A stretch of DNA of 64,000 bases from Variibacter gotjawalensis. GTDB lineage: Bacteria; Pseudomonadota; Alphaproteobacteria; Rhizobiales; Xanthobacteraceae. Below the pieces are notes generated by a model, which searched no databases, was not told the origin of the DNA, and worked only from the letters and a program-made list of their open reading frames with translations. Numbering within the stretch: position 1 is the stretch's first letter; each line of letters opens with the position of its first letter. Below, piece by piece: positions 33,887-41,264 of this stretch. A program made the position numbers and the translations under genes. The stretch spans positions 1,441,501 through 1,505,500 of the forward strand of contig NZ_AP014946.1 of NCBI RefSeq assembly GCF_002355335.1, in the 5' to 3' direction.

Positions 33887-33922
33887 GATGCCGCGCCGTC
33901 TTATCAAAAGACGCGCGGCATC
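33887..33922 (-). promoter_or_regulatory. Inverted repeat upstream of the aminotransferase
   Basis: GATGCCGCGCCGTCTT and AAGACGCGCGGCATC pair almost perfectly around a 5-base loop, 39-74 bases before the GTG at 33848. There is no T tract on either strand, so a leader hairpin or operator is more likely than a terminator. Confidence 0.45.
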
Positions 33923-33964
33923 GATCAATCCTGGTGATTAAAGAAGCTTAGGAAACGATTTTTT

Positions 33965-34064
33965 CGTCATTGCGAAGAACTGCGTAGCAGTGACGAAGCA
34001 ATCCAGCTCTTCTCTTGGAGTTCTGGATTGCCACGTCGCGGCTGCGCCGCTCCTCGCAATGACG
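33965..34064 (+). repeat. Palindromic repeat family A, copy 2
   Basis: A 100-base element bounded by CGTCATTGCGAAG and CTCCTCGCAATGACG with the inner AAGCAATCCAG / CTGGATTGCC pair. It lies just downstream of mscL. Confidence 0.8.
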
Positions 34065-34071
34065 CAGAGCC

Positions 34072-34479
34072 TTACGGCTTCTTGGCGAGCAAATCGCGGA
34101 TTTCCGACAGCAGCACTTCCTGCTTCGGCGGCTCGCTCGGAGCTGCCTCTTCCTTCTTCTTCACGCGATTGATCAGCTTGATCACGACGAACAGCGCCGC
34201 CGCGATGATCATGAAATTGATCGCGATCGTGATGAAGTTGCCGTAGGCGAGAACCGCGCCCTGCTTCTTCGCGTCCGCCAGCGACGTCGCCGTCACGGCG
34301 CTCGAAAGCCGAATGAAGTAGTTGGAAAAGTCCAGACCGCCGATGGCGCCGAAAATCGGCATAATGATGTCGGCGACCAGCGACTCGACGATTTTGCCGA
34401 ACGCCGCACCGATAATCACGCCGATCGCCAGATCGACGACATTGCCCTTCAGCGCGAATTTTTTAAACTCTTCTAACAT
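34072..34479 (-). CDS. mscL: Large-conductance mechanosensitive channel MscL
   Basis: A 135-residue channel with the family start [23 protein letters not shown], pore helix TM1, periplasmic loop, TM2 ([23 protein letters not shown]) and a C-terminal helical bundle preceded by basic KKK. It opens under membrane tension to release solutes on osmotic down-shock. ATG 34479 is used; a TTG two codons earlier is less likely. It is a single-gene unit flanked by family A and B repeats. Confidence 0.97.
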   Translation of the reverse strand: MLEEFKKFALKGNVVDLAIGVIIGAAFGKIVESLVADIIMPIFGAIGGLDFSNYFIRLSSAVTATSLADAKKQGAVLAYGNFITIAINFMIIAAALFVVIKLINRVKKKEEAAPSEPPKQEVLLSEIRDLLAKKP

Positions 34480-34645
34480 CGTCAAAACCCCTTGCTGCCG
34501 CGCCGGGCCTCGAAATTGGCGGCGCGCGACTCATCCAGCCCCGGATGTGCCTTCACAACCGGGAGTATGGCGCGGTCTGCGCGCAAGCGCCATACCGCGC
34601 GCGGGAGGGGTGTATGTCGTTCGAGGATGCGGGCGGTTCGAAAGA

Positions 34646-34749
34646 ACTCCGTCATGGCCCGGCTTTTCCGGGCCATCCACGACTTTCTTCTTCTATGCGG
34701 CCTGAAAGTAAGACGTGGATGGCCCGCATGAACCGGGCCATGACGGAGT
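34646..34749 (+). repeat. Palindromic repeat family B, copy 2 (full element)
   Basis: A 104-base element with ACTCCGTCATGGCCC at the left and GGGCCATGACGGAGT at the right, each arm itself a small hairpin, enclosing CCACGACTTTC and GTAAGACGTGG. Confidence 0.85.
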
Positions 34750-34767
34750 AACATTCAAAGCAGAAAT

Positions 34768-35733
34768 CTAGTCACGCAGCTGTAACGCGTGCACGGAGAA
34801 TTTGTCGTCCGGATCGGTCCAGGCGGACAGCGACTGCCACCCGCTGTCACGTGCCAAAGCTTGGAACGTTTCGATTGTGTATTTGTAGCTGCTCTCAGTG
34901 TGAATGCTCTCGCCCTGACGGAAACGGAAAGCATTCTTCCCCACGCGGACGCGCTGGTCGTCGCGGCTGACGAGATGCATTTCGATCCGGCTGGCCGCTT
35001 TGTTGAAATAGGCGTGGTGCTCGAATTGGCCGAGATCGAACGTACCGCCGAGTTCGCGATTGATGCGCGTCAGCAGATTGAGGTTGAACGCCGCCGTTAC
35101 ACCGGCCGCATCGTTGTACGCCGCGTTCAATGTGCCGCGATCCTTCACGAGATCGACCCCGATCACCAGGATCGCGCCTGGCCCCAGCGTCGCGCCGACG
35201 CCGAACAGGAATTGCCGCGCTTCGGCCGGTTCCAGATTTCCGATCGTCGAGCCCGGAAAGAAGCCGACGCGCGGCGCGCCCGCGATCTCGACCGGCAGGT
35301 CGAACGGATGCATGAAGTCCGCCGCGACCGGAACGACATCGAGCCGCGGAAAATCGCGCGCGACGCCTTCGGCTTCGTGCTGCAGCCAATCGGCTGAAAT
35401 ATCGACCGGGACGTAAGCCGCGATGTTCCGCGTCGCGCCGAGCAGGATGCGCGCTTTGCGGCTTGAGCCTGCGCCGAACTCGACAAGCGCTGCACCCGGC
35501 GGAATCAAATTCGCGATATCGCGCGCATGATCGCGCAAGATCGCCATCTCGGTGCGCGTCGGATAATACTCCGGCAGCGCCGTGATCTGGTCGAACAACT
35601 CGGCGCCGCGCGCATCGTAGAAATACTTGGGCGCCAGATACTTTCGCGTTGCGGACAATCCGCGCAATACGTCCTGCGCGAACTCGGCCTTCTCGTCATG
35701 GGTCTGCGGTAGCAGTGCGGTGGCGAGCGACAT
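34768..35733 (-). CDS. egtD: L-histidine N-alpha-methyltransferase EgtD
   Basis: A 321-residue SAM-dependent enzyme that trimethylates histidine to hercynine, the first step of ergothioneine synthesis. It has ALPEYYPTRTEMAIL near residue 55, VEFGAGSSRKARILL as the SAM loop, GFFPGSTIGNLEPAEA and the late EMHLVSRDDQ. ATG 35733 is followed directly by sequence typical of the family (SLATALLPQ). It starts 22 bases after the egtB stop, so egtB and egtD form one operon. There is no egtA, egtC or egtE nearby, which fits the shorter bacterial routes. Confidence 0.93.
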   Translation of the reverse strand: MSLATALLPQTHDEKAEFAQDVLRGLSATRKYLAPKYFYDARGAELFDQITALPEYYPTRTEMAILRDHARDIANLIPPGAALVEFGAGSSRKARILLGATRNIAAYVPVDISADWLQHEAEGVARDFPRLDVVPVAADFMHPFDLPVEIAGAPRVGFFPGSTIGNLEPAEARQFLFGVGATLGPGAILVIGVDLVKDRGTLNAAYNDAAGVTAAFNLNLLTRINRELGGTFDLGQFEHHAYFNKAASRIEMHLVSRDDQRVRVGKNAFRFRQGESIHTESSYKYTIETFQALARDSGWQSLSAWTDPDDKFSVHALQLRD

Positions 35734-35755
35734 GGGGTACCTACAAATTTTATTG

Positions 35756-36982
35756 TTATGAGAAGCTGGCGAGGCGCAGGCCGGTGAACTGCCAGCGATG
35801 CGGCGGATAAAAGAAGTTGCGATACGTGACGCGCGTGTGATCGTCCGGTGTCGCGACGGACGAGCCACGCAGCACCATCTGGTTGATCATGAATTTGCCG
35901 TTGTATTCGCCGAGCGCGCCTTCGATGGCCGCATAACCCGGATAGGGCGCATACGCGCTGCGCGTCCATTGCCACACGATGCCGTAAGCATCGTCCAGCA
36001 GACCGGCGCGTGCCGCGACCTCCCACTCGGCTTCGCTCGGCAGATGCTTGCCGCTCCAGCGCGCGAAAGCGTCGGCCTCGTAGTAACTGACATGCGACAC
36101 CGGCGCGTCGAGATCAATCGCCCGCTCGCCGCCGAGCGTCATCTGCCGCCAGCCATCCCCCTCACGGCGCCAATGGCCGGGCGCTTCCCACGGATCGTTC
36201 TGCACTGTTGCCCAACCGTCCGAGAGCCACAGCGTCGGGGTCGTGTAGCCGCCGTCCTCGATGAAACCGAGCCACTCGCGGTTGGTGACGAGGCTGCGCG
36301 AAACGCTCACCGGGTTGATGAGCACATCATGCGCCGGGCCTTCGTTGTCGAACGAGAACGACGTGTCGCCGTGGCCGATGCGCTGAATGCCGTTCGGCAC
36401 CGCGACGAACTCCGCTGCGCCGCGCGATTGCGGCAATGTCCAGTTCGCGTCGTAAGCCGGGAAGGTCGGGTTCTGCGCGAAAGCGTGGAGAATGTCCGTC
36501 AGCATCAACTCCTGATGTTGCTGCTCGTGATTGAGCCCGATTTCGATGATCGGCGTGAGTTCCGCCATCAGCGCATCGTTGGCGTCGCGGATGAGCGTCT
36601 CGACCGCATCGTCGACATGCCCGCGGTATGCGGTCACTTCGGCAGCGTCCGGCCGCGTGATCAGTCCGCGTTGCGGGCGCGAGAAGCGCGGACCCGCCGA
36701 GACGTAATAGGAGTTGAAGAGAAACGCGAAGCGATCGTCGAACGGCTTGTATTCGGGCTGATGCGGCGTCAGCAGGAATTGCTCGAAGAACCACGTCGTA
36801 TGCGCGCGGTGCCATTTGATCGGGCTCGCATCCGGCATCGACTGGATGATCTGATCTTCCGGCGTGAGCGGCGCGGCCCTGCGTTCCGTCTCGTCACGAA
36901 CCGACCGGAAGGCATCGAGCCATTTCTGTTTTTCGGGTGCCAATGCCGGCTCACGCGACATGCGAACGACGGATGCGGGCAT
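35756..36982 (-). CDS. egtB: Ergothioneine biosynthesis sulfoxide synthase EgtB
   Basis: A 408-residue non-haem iron enzyme that joins hercynine with a thiol donor using oxygen. The N-terminal DinB-like domain supplies the iron-binding histidines: KWHRAH and the NHEQQHQELM motif. The C-terminal formylglycine-generating-type domain spans about residues 185-408 with DAPVSHVSYYEADAFARWSGK and the final RVTYRNFFYP, QFTGLRLA. ATG 36982 follows GGAGGTACCGA; thirteen residues upstream of it in the frame are discarded. First gene of the egtBD operon, divergent from the zinc operon. Confidence 0.92.
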   Translation of the reverse strand: MPASVVRMSREPALAPEKQKWLDAFRSVRDETERRAAPLTPEDQIIQSMPDASPIKWHRAHTTWFFEQFLLTPHQPEYKPFDDRFAFLFNSYYVSAGPRFSRPQRGLITRPDAAEVTAYRGHVDDAVETLIRDANDALMAELTPIIEIGLNHEQQHQELMLTDILHAFAQNPTFPAYDANWTLPQSRGAAEFVAVPNGIQRIGHGDTSFSFDNEGPAHDVLINPVSVSRSLVTNREWLGFIEDGGYTTPTLWLSDGWATVQNDPWEAPGHWRREGDGWRQMTLGGERAIDLDAPVSHVSYYEADAFARWSGKHLPSEAEWEVAARAGLLDDAYGIVWQWTRSAYAPYPGYAAIEGALGEYNGKFMINQMVLRGSSVATPDDHTRVTYRNFFYPPHRWQFTGLRLASFS

Positions 36983-37182
36983 TCGGTACCTCCAGCAAAC
37001 AACAGCGCCCCGCCTGGACAAGAATCCAAGGACGGGGGAGTTCCTAAAAGGTCGCTCGGGAGAAGTTCGTTCCCCTCGGCCGTGATGTTACGTGGGCGGT
37101 CGCTCTTCGAAGCGCAAAGCCGGCAGCGCCAGAATCTGTCAGCAGGCTCTCAATCCGTTGAGATGACGAGCCGGAACGCTTA

Positions 37183-37197
37183 TGTTACAACGTAACA
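37183..37197 (+). promoter_or_regulatory. Zur-like palindrome upstream of the zinc operon
   Basis: TGTTAC-AAC-GTAACA is a perfect 6-3-6 inverted repeat lying 6 bases before the His-rich gene start at 37204. It resembles the proteobacterial Zur box core TGTTATANTATAACA. Given the metal transporter behind it, zinc repression through Zur is the likely reading; binding itself is not shown. Confidence 0.55.
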
Positions 37198-37203
37198 ATA
37201 ATC

Positions 37204-37356
37204 ATGACGCACCATCATCACCACCACGACCATCATCATGCGCCGCAGATCCAGGCGCTGCCCTCGCTGCTGCGGCTGTCGGCCGTGCAGCGTCTGGCCG
37301 CCGCCGGATCGCTTTCGGTGTTGATTTGGTTGGCGATTTTCTGGGCGATGCAATGA
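37204..37356 (+). CDS. His-rich single-pass membrane peptide, 50 aa
   Basis: The gene begins MTHHHHHHDHHH, giving nine histidines in the first twelve residues, then APQIQALPSLLRLSA, then a helix (LAAAGSLSVLIWLAIFWAM). Its stop overlaps the start of the metal ABC ATPase by four bases (ATGA), so it is translated with the transporter. The histidine cluster would bind zinc or similar ions at the membrane. It is too short for normal gene-length filters and easily missed. The role (metal handover or sensor) is inference. Confidence 0.7.
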   Translation: MTHHHHHHDHHHAPQIQALPSLLRLSAVQRLAAAGSLSVLIWLAIFWAMQ

Positions 37357-38096
37357 CGGCCGCGCTGCAATTCCGCGATCTGACCCTCGGTTACGACCGC
37401 CATCCGGCCGTCCACCACCTCAACGGGGCGGTGGAGAAGGGGGCCCTGATGGCCGTCGTCGGCCCGAACGGCGCCGGTAAATCGACCCTCTGCAAGGCTG
37501 TCGCCGGCGTTTTGAAGCCGCTCGCCGGCCGCATCGAGCGTGGCGACGTTGCGGCGACCGATATCGCCTACCTTCCGCAGGCCGCCGAAATCGATCGCAC
37601 TTTCCCGATCAACGTCTTCGACATGGTCGCGATGGGCGCCTGGCGCCGCGCCGGGCTCTTCGGCCGAATCGGGAAGCAGGACCGCGCCCGTATTGAAACG
37701 GCGATCCAGTCCGTCGGCCTCGCCGGCTTCGAATCGCGCCCGATCGGCTCGCTCTCCGGCGGCCAGATGCAGCGCACCTTGTTCGCGCGCCTGCTGCTGC
37801 AGGAAGCGCGCATCATTCTGCTCGACGAGCCGTTCACGGCGATCGACGCGAAAACCGCCTCTGACCTCTTCGACGTCGTGCGCCGCTGGCATGCGGAAGA
37901 ACGCACCGTCGTCGCGGTGCTGCACGATCTCGAACTCGTCCGCACCGGCTTCCCGCAGACGCTGCTGCTGGCGCGCGAGCCGGTCGCCTGGGGGCCGACC
38001 TCCGAAGTGCTGACGCCGGAAAATCTGCTGCGCGCGCGCCGCATGTGCGAGGCCTTCGACGAAGGCGCCGAAGCCTGCGCGCATCAGGCCGCGTGA
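37353..38096 (+). CDS. Zinc/manganese-type ABC importer ATPase (AztA/ZnuC-like)
   Basis: A 247-residue ATPase of the metal-importer class: Walker A GPNGAGKST, signature LSGGQMQRTLFARL, Walker B IILLDEPFTAID and HDLELV. It opens MTAALQFRDLTLGYDRH. ATG 37353 overlaps the His-rich gene; a longer upstream reading of the same frame is a shadow. The inner EIDRTFPINVFDMVAMGAW stretch matches zinc/manganese importers. It works with the permease eight bases downstream; the substrate-binding protein is missing from this locus. Confidence 0.9.
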   Translation: MTAALQFRDLTLGYDRHPAVHHLNGAVEKGALMAVVGPNGAGKSTLCKAVAGVLKPLAGRIERGDVAATDIAYLPQAAEIDRTFPINVFDMVAMGAWRRAGLFGRIGKQDRARIETAIQSVGLAGFESRPIGSLSGGQMQRTLFARLLLQEARIILLDEPFTAIDAKTASDLFDVVRRWHAEERTVVAVLHDLELVRTGFPQTLLLAREPVAWGPTSEVLTPENLLRARRMCEAFDEGAEACAHQAA

Positions 38097-38103
38097 GTTC
38101 CCG

Positions 38104-38976
38104 GTGAACCCCTACGACCTCCTCATTGCGCCGTTCGCGGAGTTTTCCTTCATGCGCCGCGCGCTGGTCGGCACCATCGTGCTGGCATTCGGCGCCGGTC
38201 CGATCGGCGTCTTCCTGATGCTGCGCCGCATGAGCCTCGTCGGCGACGCGATGGCGCACGCGATCCTTCCCGGCGCCGCCATCGGCTTCATGGTCGCGGG
38301 CCTTAATCTCTTCGCGATGACGGCCGGAGGAATCGTCGCCGGCGTTCTCGTCGCGGTGCTCACCGGCATCGTCGCGCGTGTCACGGAACTGAAGGAAGAC
38401 GCATCTCTCGCGGCTTTCTACCTGCTCTCGCTCGCGCTCGGCGTCACCATCGTGTCCCTGAAGGGCACCAACGTCGATCTGCTGCACGTGCTGTTCGGCA
38501 CCGTGCTCGCGCTCGATGATCCAACGCTGATCCTCATCGGCTCGATCACGACCGTGACGTTGCTGGTGCTCGCGATGCTGTACCGGCCGCTCGTGCTCGA
38601 ATGCGTCGATCCTGGCTTCCTGCGTTCGGTCAGCCGCTCGGGGGGCCCGACGCATCTCGTGTTCATGGCGCTCGTTGTGATCAATCTCGTCGCCGGCTTC
38701 CACGCGCTCGGCACGCTGCTCGCCGTCGGCCTCATGATGCTGCCCGCCGCCGTATCGCGCTTCTGGGTGCGCGACATCACCGCGATGATCATCTTCTCGG
38801 TCGCGACAGGCGCGGTGTGCGGACTGATCGGCCTGCTCGTCTCGTATCACGCCGGCGTTCCGTCCGGCCCGGCGATCATCCTCGTCGCCGGCATCGCCTA
38901 CATCGCGTCGGTGATCTTCGGCCGCCACGGCGGCTTGTGGCGGCAACTGTTCCCAGGCCGCCACCTGGAAGCCTGA
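38104..38976 (+). CDS. Metal ABC importer permease (AztB/ZnuB-like)
   Basis: A 290-residue permease with eight or nine helices of the ABC-3 class (MFMRRALVGTIVLAFG region, then MLRRMSLVGDAMAHAILPGAAIGFM, which is the typical family signature). NLVAGFHALGTLLAVGLMMLPAA is the second conserved block. The GTG at 38104 follows the ATPase stop by 7 bases. Zinc is the likely ion because of the Zur-like site and the His-rich first gene. No ZnuA/AztC receptor gene follows; it must be elsewhere. Confidence 0.9.
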   Translation: MNPYDLLIAPFAEFSFMRRALVGTIVLAFGAGPIGVFLMLRRMSLVGDAMAHAILPGAAIGFMVAGLNLFAMTAGGIVAGVLVAVLTGIVARVTELKEDASLAAFYLLSLALGVTIVSLKGTNVDLLHVLFGTVLALDDPTLILIGSITTVTLLVLAMLYRPLVLECVDPGFLRSVSRSGGPTHLVFMALVVINLVAGFHALGTLLAVGLMMLPAAVSRFWVRDITAMIIFSVATGAVCGLIGLLVSYHAGVPSGPAIILVAGIAYIASVIFGRHGGLWRQLFPGRHLEA

Positions 38977-39516
38977 TCAGGCGTATTCGACGAACCAGCG
39001 CGTGCCGGTAAAACCTCCGCCCGTACCCGGCGCGAGGCCGACCGTGCCGTCCACCGTGCGGCCGTCGAGCCACCGCTTACCCGGCAGATGGCCGAGGCAT
39101 TCGAGGCCGATCACGCCCGGTTCGCCTGCTTCGTGAAGCCGCCAGAATGTGCCCGAATATCCACCCGTCGTGCGCGGCGCGAGGCCGACGGTTCCGTTCG
39201 TCGTCCGCCCGTCGAGCCAGCGCGGGCCTTCGATGTGACCCTGGCAGTTAAACGCCACGACATCCTGCTCGACGAAATGGACGCGCCACAGCGCTCCCGA
39301 ATAGCCGCCCCCGCGCTCAGGTGAGAGCCCGACAGTGGCGCTCGTCGTGCGCCCGTCGAGAAACTGGTTGGCGGTGCGGATATGACCAAGGCAGCGCAGC
39401 GAGACGATCGAGCCGTCCTGCAGCGAGCCACGAGCTTGCGCGCCGGCGATCGAGGGCAGGGCGGGCGCCAGAGTGGCTCCGGCGAGACCGAAAAGCATGG
39501 TGCGGCGGGTGAGCAT
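38977..39516 (-). CDS. Secreted three-repeat protein, probable beta-trefoil
   Basis: A 179-residue exported protein. A twin-arginine-like signal (MLTRRTMLFGLAGATLAPA, cut near AGA) is followed by three tandem repeats of about 46 residues, each with [C]LGH, a LDGRT motif, GTVGLAP or close, then G-Y/F-[ST]G-x-x-W. The three-fold repeat with conserved Trp and Gly is the pattern of a beta-trefoil (ricin B/fascin-like) fold, which usually binds sugars or proteins. ATG 39516 follows GGAG. It is convergent with the metal importer (stop directly abutting) and divergent from the COG0523 GTPase. Function unknown. Confidence 0.75.
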   Translation of the reverse strand: MLTRRTMLFGLAGATLAPALPSIAGAQARGSLQDGSIVSLRCLGHIRTANQFLDGRTTSATVGLSPERGGGYSGALWRVHFVEQDVVAFNCQGHIEGPRWLDGRTTNGTVGLAPRTTGGYSGTFWRLHEAGEPGVIGLECLGHLPGKRWLDGRTVDGTVGLAPGTGGGFTGTRWFVEYA

Positions 39517-39665
39517 CGAAATCTCCTTCGTGACAACGTTGTAGGGAGATACGAAAGCGACACGCAATTCCGGACATGGCTCGTTTGCGGCCTTTGCGCG
39601 CCGCCGCCGCGCCGCCTATATGAGGCGCAGAAACGTTCCTCACGAGTTCCCGCAAGAGTTCCCGC

Positions 39666-40688
39666 ATGTCCGAAAAGACCCCCGTCACGGTGATCACCGG
39701 CTATCTCGGCGCCGGCAAGACGACGCTCCTCAACCGCATCCTGTCGGAGCCGCACGGCAAAAAATACGCGGTGATCGTCAACGAATTCGGCGAGATCGGC
39801 ATCGACAACGACATCATCGTCAACGCGGACGAGGAAGTCTTCGAGATGAACAACGGCTGCGTCTGCTGCACGGTGCGCGGCGATCTCATCCGCATCCTCG
39901 AAGGCCTGATGCGCCGCAAGGGCAAGTTCGACGCGATCATCGTCGAGACGACCGGCCTCGCCGATCCGGCCCCGGTCGCTCAGACTTTCTTTATGGACGA
40001 GAATATCGGCGCGAAAACGAAGCTCGACGCCGTCGTCACGGTGGCGGATGCAAAATGGCTGCGCGAGCGCCTATCGGATGCGCCGGAAGCAAAGAATCAG
40101 GTCGCCTTCGCGGACGTGATCATCATCAACAAGACGGATCTGGTGACGCCGGAGGAATTGCGCGCGGTCGAGATGCGCATTCGCGCGATCAACCCGTATG
40201 CGAAGATCCACCGCACTGAGCGTTGCTCGCTGCCGATCGCCGACGTCTTGTCACGCAATGCCTTCGATCTCGAGCGCATCCTCGACATCGAGCCGGAATT
40301 CCTGACTGCCGACGATCATGACCACGATCATCACCACGGCGATCACGATCATCACCACGATCACGGCCACGGCCTGAAGCACTATCACGACGAAGACATG
40401 CAGTCGTTGTCGCTGAAGTCTGAGAAGCCGCTCGATCCGGACAAGTTCTTCCCGTGGGTGCAGAACCTCGTGCAGGTCGAAGGCCCGAACATTCTGCGCA
40501 CCAAGGGCATTTTGGCGTTCAAGGACGATCCGCAGCGTTTCGTCTTTCAGGGCGTGCACATGATTCTCGACGGCGCGCCGCAGCGCGATTGGAAGTCGGA
40601 CGAGGCGCGCGACAGCCGCATCGTCTTCATCGGCCGCAATCTGCCGGAGCAGGAAATCCGCGCCGGCTTCGAGGCGTGCGTCGCGTAG
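39666..40688 (+). CDS. COG0523 metal-chaperone GTPase with His-rich insert
   Basis: A 340-residue CobW/YjiA/ZNG1-type G3E GTPase. Walker A GYLGAGKT at 12-19, metal motif GCVCC at 64-68, VETTGLADP at 94-102 and NKTD at 155-158 are present. Residues 217-241 form a histidine/aspartate-rich stretch that would bind zinc. A CobW C-terminal domain follows (KGILAFKDDPQRFVFQGVH). Relatives deliver metal to client enzymes under zinc limitation. The neighbouring zinc importer supports a zinc role; the client is unknown. ATG 39666 sits at the end of a direct repeat of GAGTTCCCGCA. Confidence 0.9.
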   Translation: MSEKTPVTVITGYLGAGKTTLLNRILSEPHGKKYAVIVNEFGEIGIDNDIIVNADEEVFEMNNGCVCCTVRGDLIRILEGLMRRKGKFDAIIVETTGLADPAPVAQTFFMDENIGAKTKLDAVVTVADAKWLRERLSDAPEAKNQVAFADVIIINKTDLVTPEELRAVEMRIRAINPYAKIHRTERCSLPIADVLSRNAFDLERILDIEPEFLTADDHDHDHHHGDHDHHHDHGHGLKHYHDEDMQSLSLKSEKPLDPDKFFPWVQNLVQVEGPNILRTKGILAFKDDPQRFVFQGVHMILDGAPQRDWKSDEARDSRIVFIGRNLPEQEIRAGFEACVA

Positions 40689-40718
40689 CTCATCTCCTGT
40701 TGGCCGCTGTTCGGAGCT

Positions 40719-40870
40719 GGTCATCCCGGGGCGCGTCGAGCGGCGCGCGAATGCGCGAGGCGAAGGCGCGAGCCCGGGATCCATAGCCCCAATGCTATCG
40801 ATAGGGCAGGGAATATGGATCCCGGCCCTCGCAGCGCGCATAGTGCGCGCATTGCTCGGCGGGGATGACC
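40719..40870 (+). repeat. Palindromic repeat family C, copy 2
   Basis: A 152-base element with GGTCATCCCGGGGCGCG at the left, GGGGATGACC at the right and inner CCCGGGATCCATAG / ATATGGATCCCGG arms around GCTATCGATAGGG. It follows the GTPase stop by 30 bases. Confidence 0.75.
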
Positions 40871-40896
40871 GCCAATTGCGGAGGCCGCCCGCAGCA

Positions 40897-41115
40897 TCAC
40901 CGCCAAAACGGCTTCTCGCATTCGCGCCGCTGGTCGACGCGTGTGATGCCGATATCGCTCAGCATGTGATCGTCGAGATCGGCAAGTTGCGCACGCTGCC
41001 GCGCGCGTTCCCGCCAGTGCGTCACCAGCCGTAACGCATCGCGGCACAGCGCGCGCAGCGAAATGTCGCTCGCGCGAGCGCGGATCAGCGGAACGCTTGT
41101 CGTCATGTCGGTCAT
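40897..41115 (-). CDS. DUF1127 protein, 72 aa
   Basis: A small basic protein with the DUF1127 (YjiS-like) C-terminal motif LADLDDHMLSDIGITRVD. Relatives in Hyphomicrobiales control phosphate, carbon or stress responses, some by binding RNA. ATG 41115 (MTDMTTSVPLIR) follows GGGAGA; the frame upstream is left out. It is divergent from the ArsR-type regulator at 41265. Confidence 0.85.
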   Translation of the reverse strand: MTDMTTSVPLIRARASDISLRALCRDALRLVTHWRERARQRAQLADLDDHMLSDIGITRVDQRRECEKPFWR

Positions 41116-41200
41116 GGCTTGTCTCCCGTGTTGTCGTGCACACGAGAAAGCCACCGCGAGGCGGTCCGTTGTTACGGCCGCTGCCGAATTGGGCCGCTAA

Positions 41201-41222
41201 TGCTTCGGCCGTTGCCGAAGCA
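41201..41222 (+). promoter_or_regulatory. Inverted repeat in the divergent DUF1127/ArsR promoter region
   Basis: TGCTTCGGC, loop CGTT, GCCGAAGCA forms a perfect 9-base inverted repeat 43 bases before the regulator start and 86 bases from the DUF1127 start. A second related pair (TACGGCCGCTGCCG) lies just upstream. It is a candidate autoregulatory operator; a hairpin role is also possible. Confidence 0.45.
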
Positions 41223-41264
41223 TCGCGCGATGCGCGCCGCCCGCATCCGCGCTATAACGGGCGC

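Noticed and set aside
37182..37352. Extended N-terminus of the zinc ATPase
   Set aside because: The extension is Ala/Arg/Pro-rich and overlaps the His-rich gene in another frame; the ATPase begins at 37353 where family likeness starts.
39533..39542. ACAACGTTGT palindrome upstream of the three-repeat protein
   Set aside because: A perfect 10-base palindrome but short and without the flanks of any known operator in this context; may be chance.
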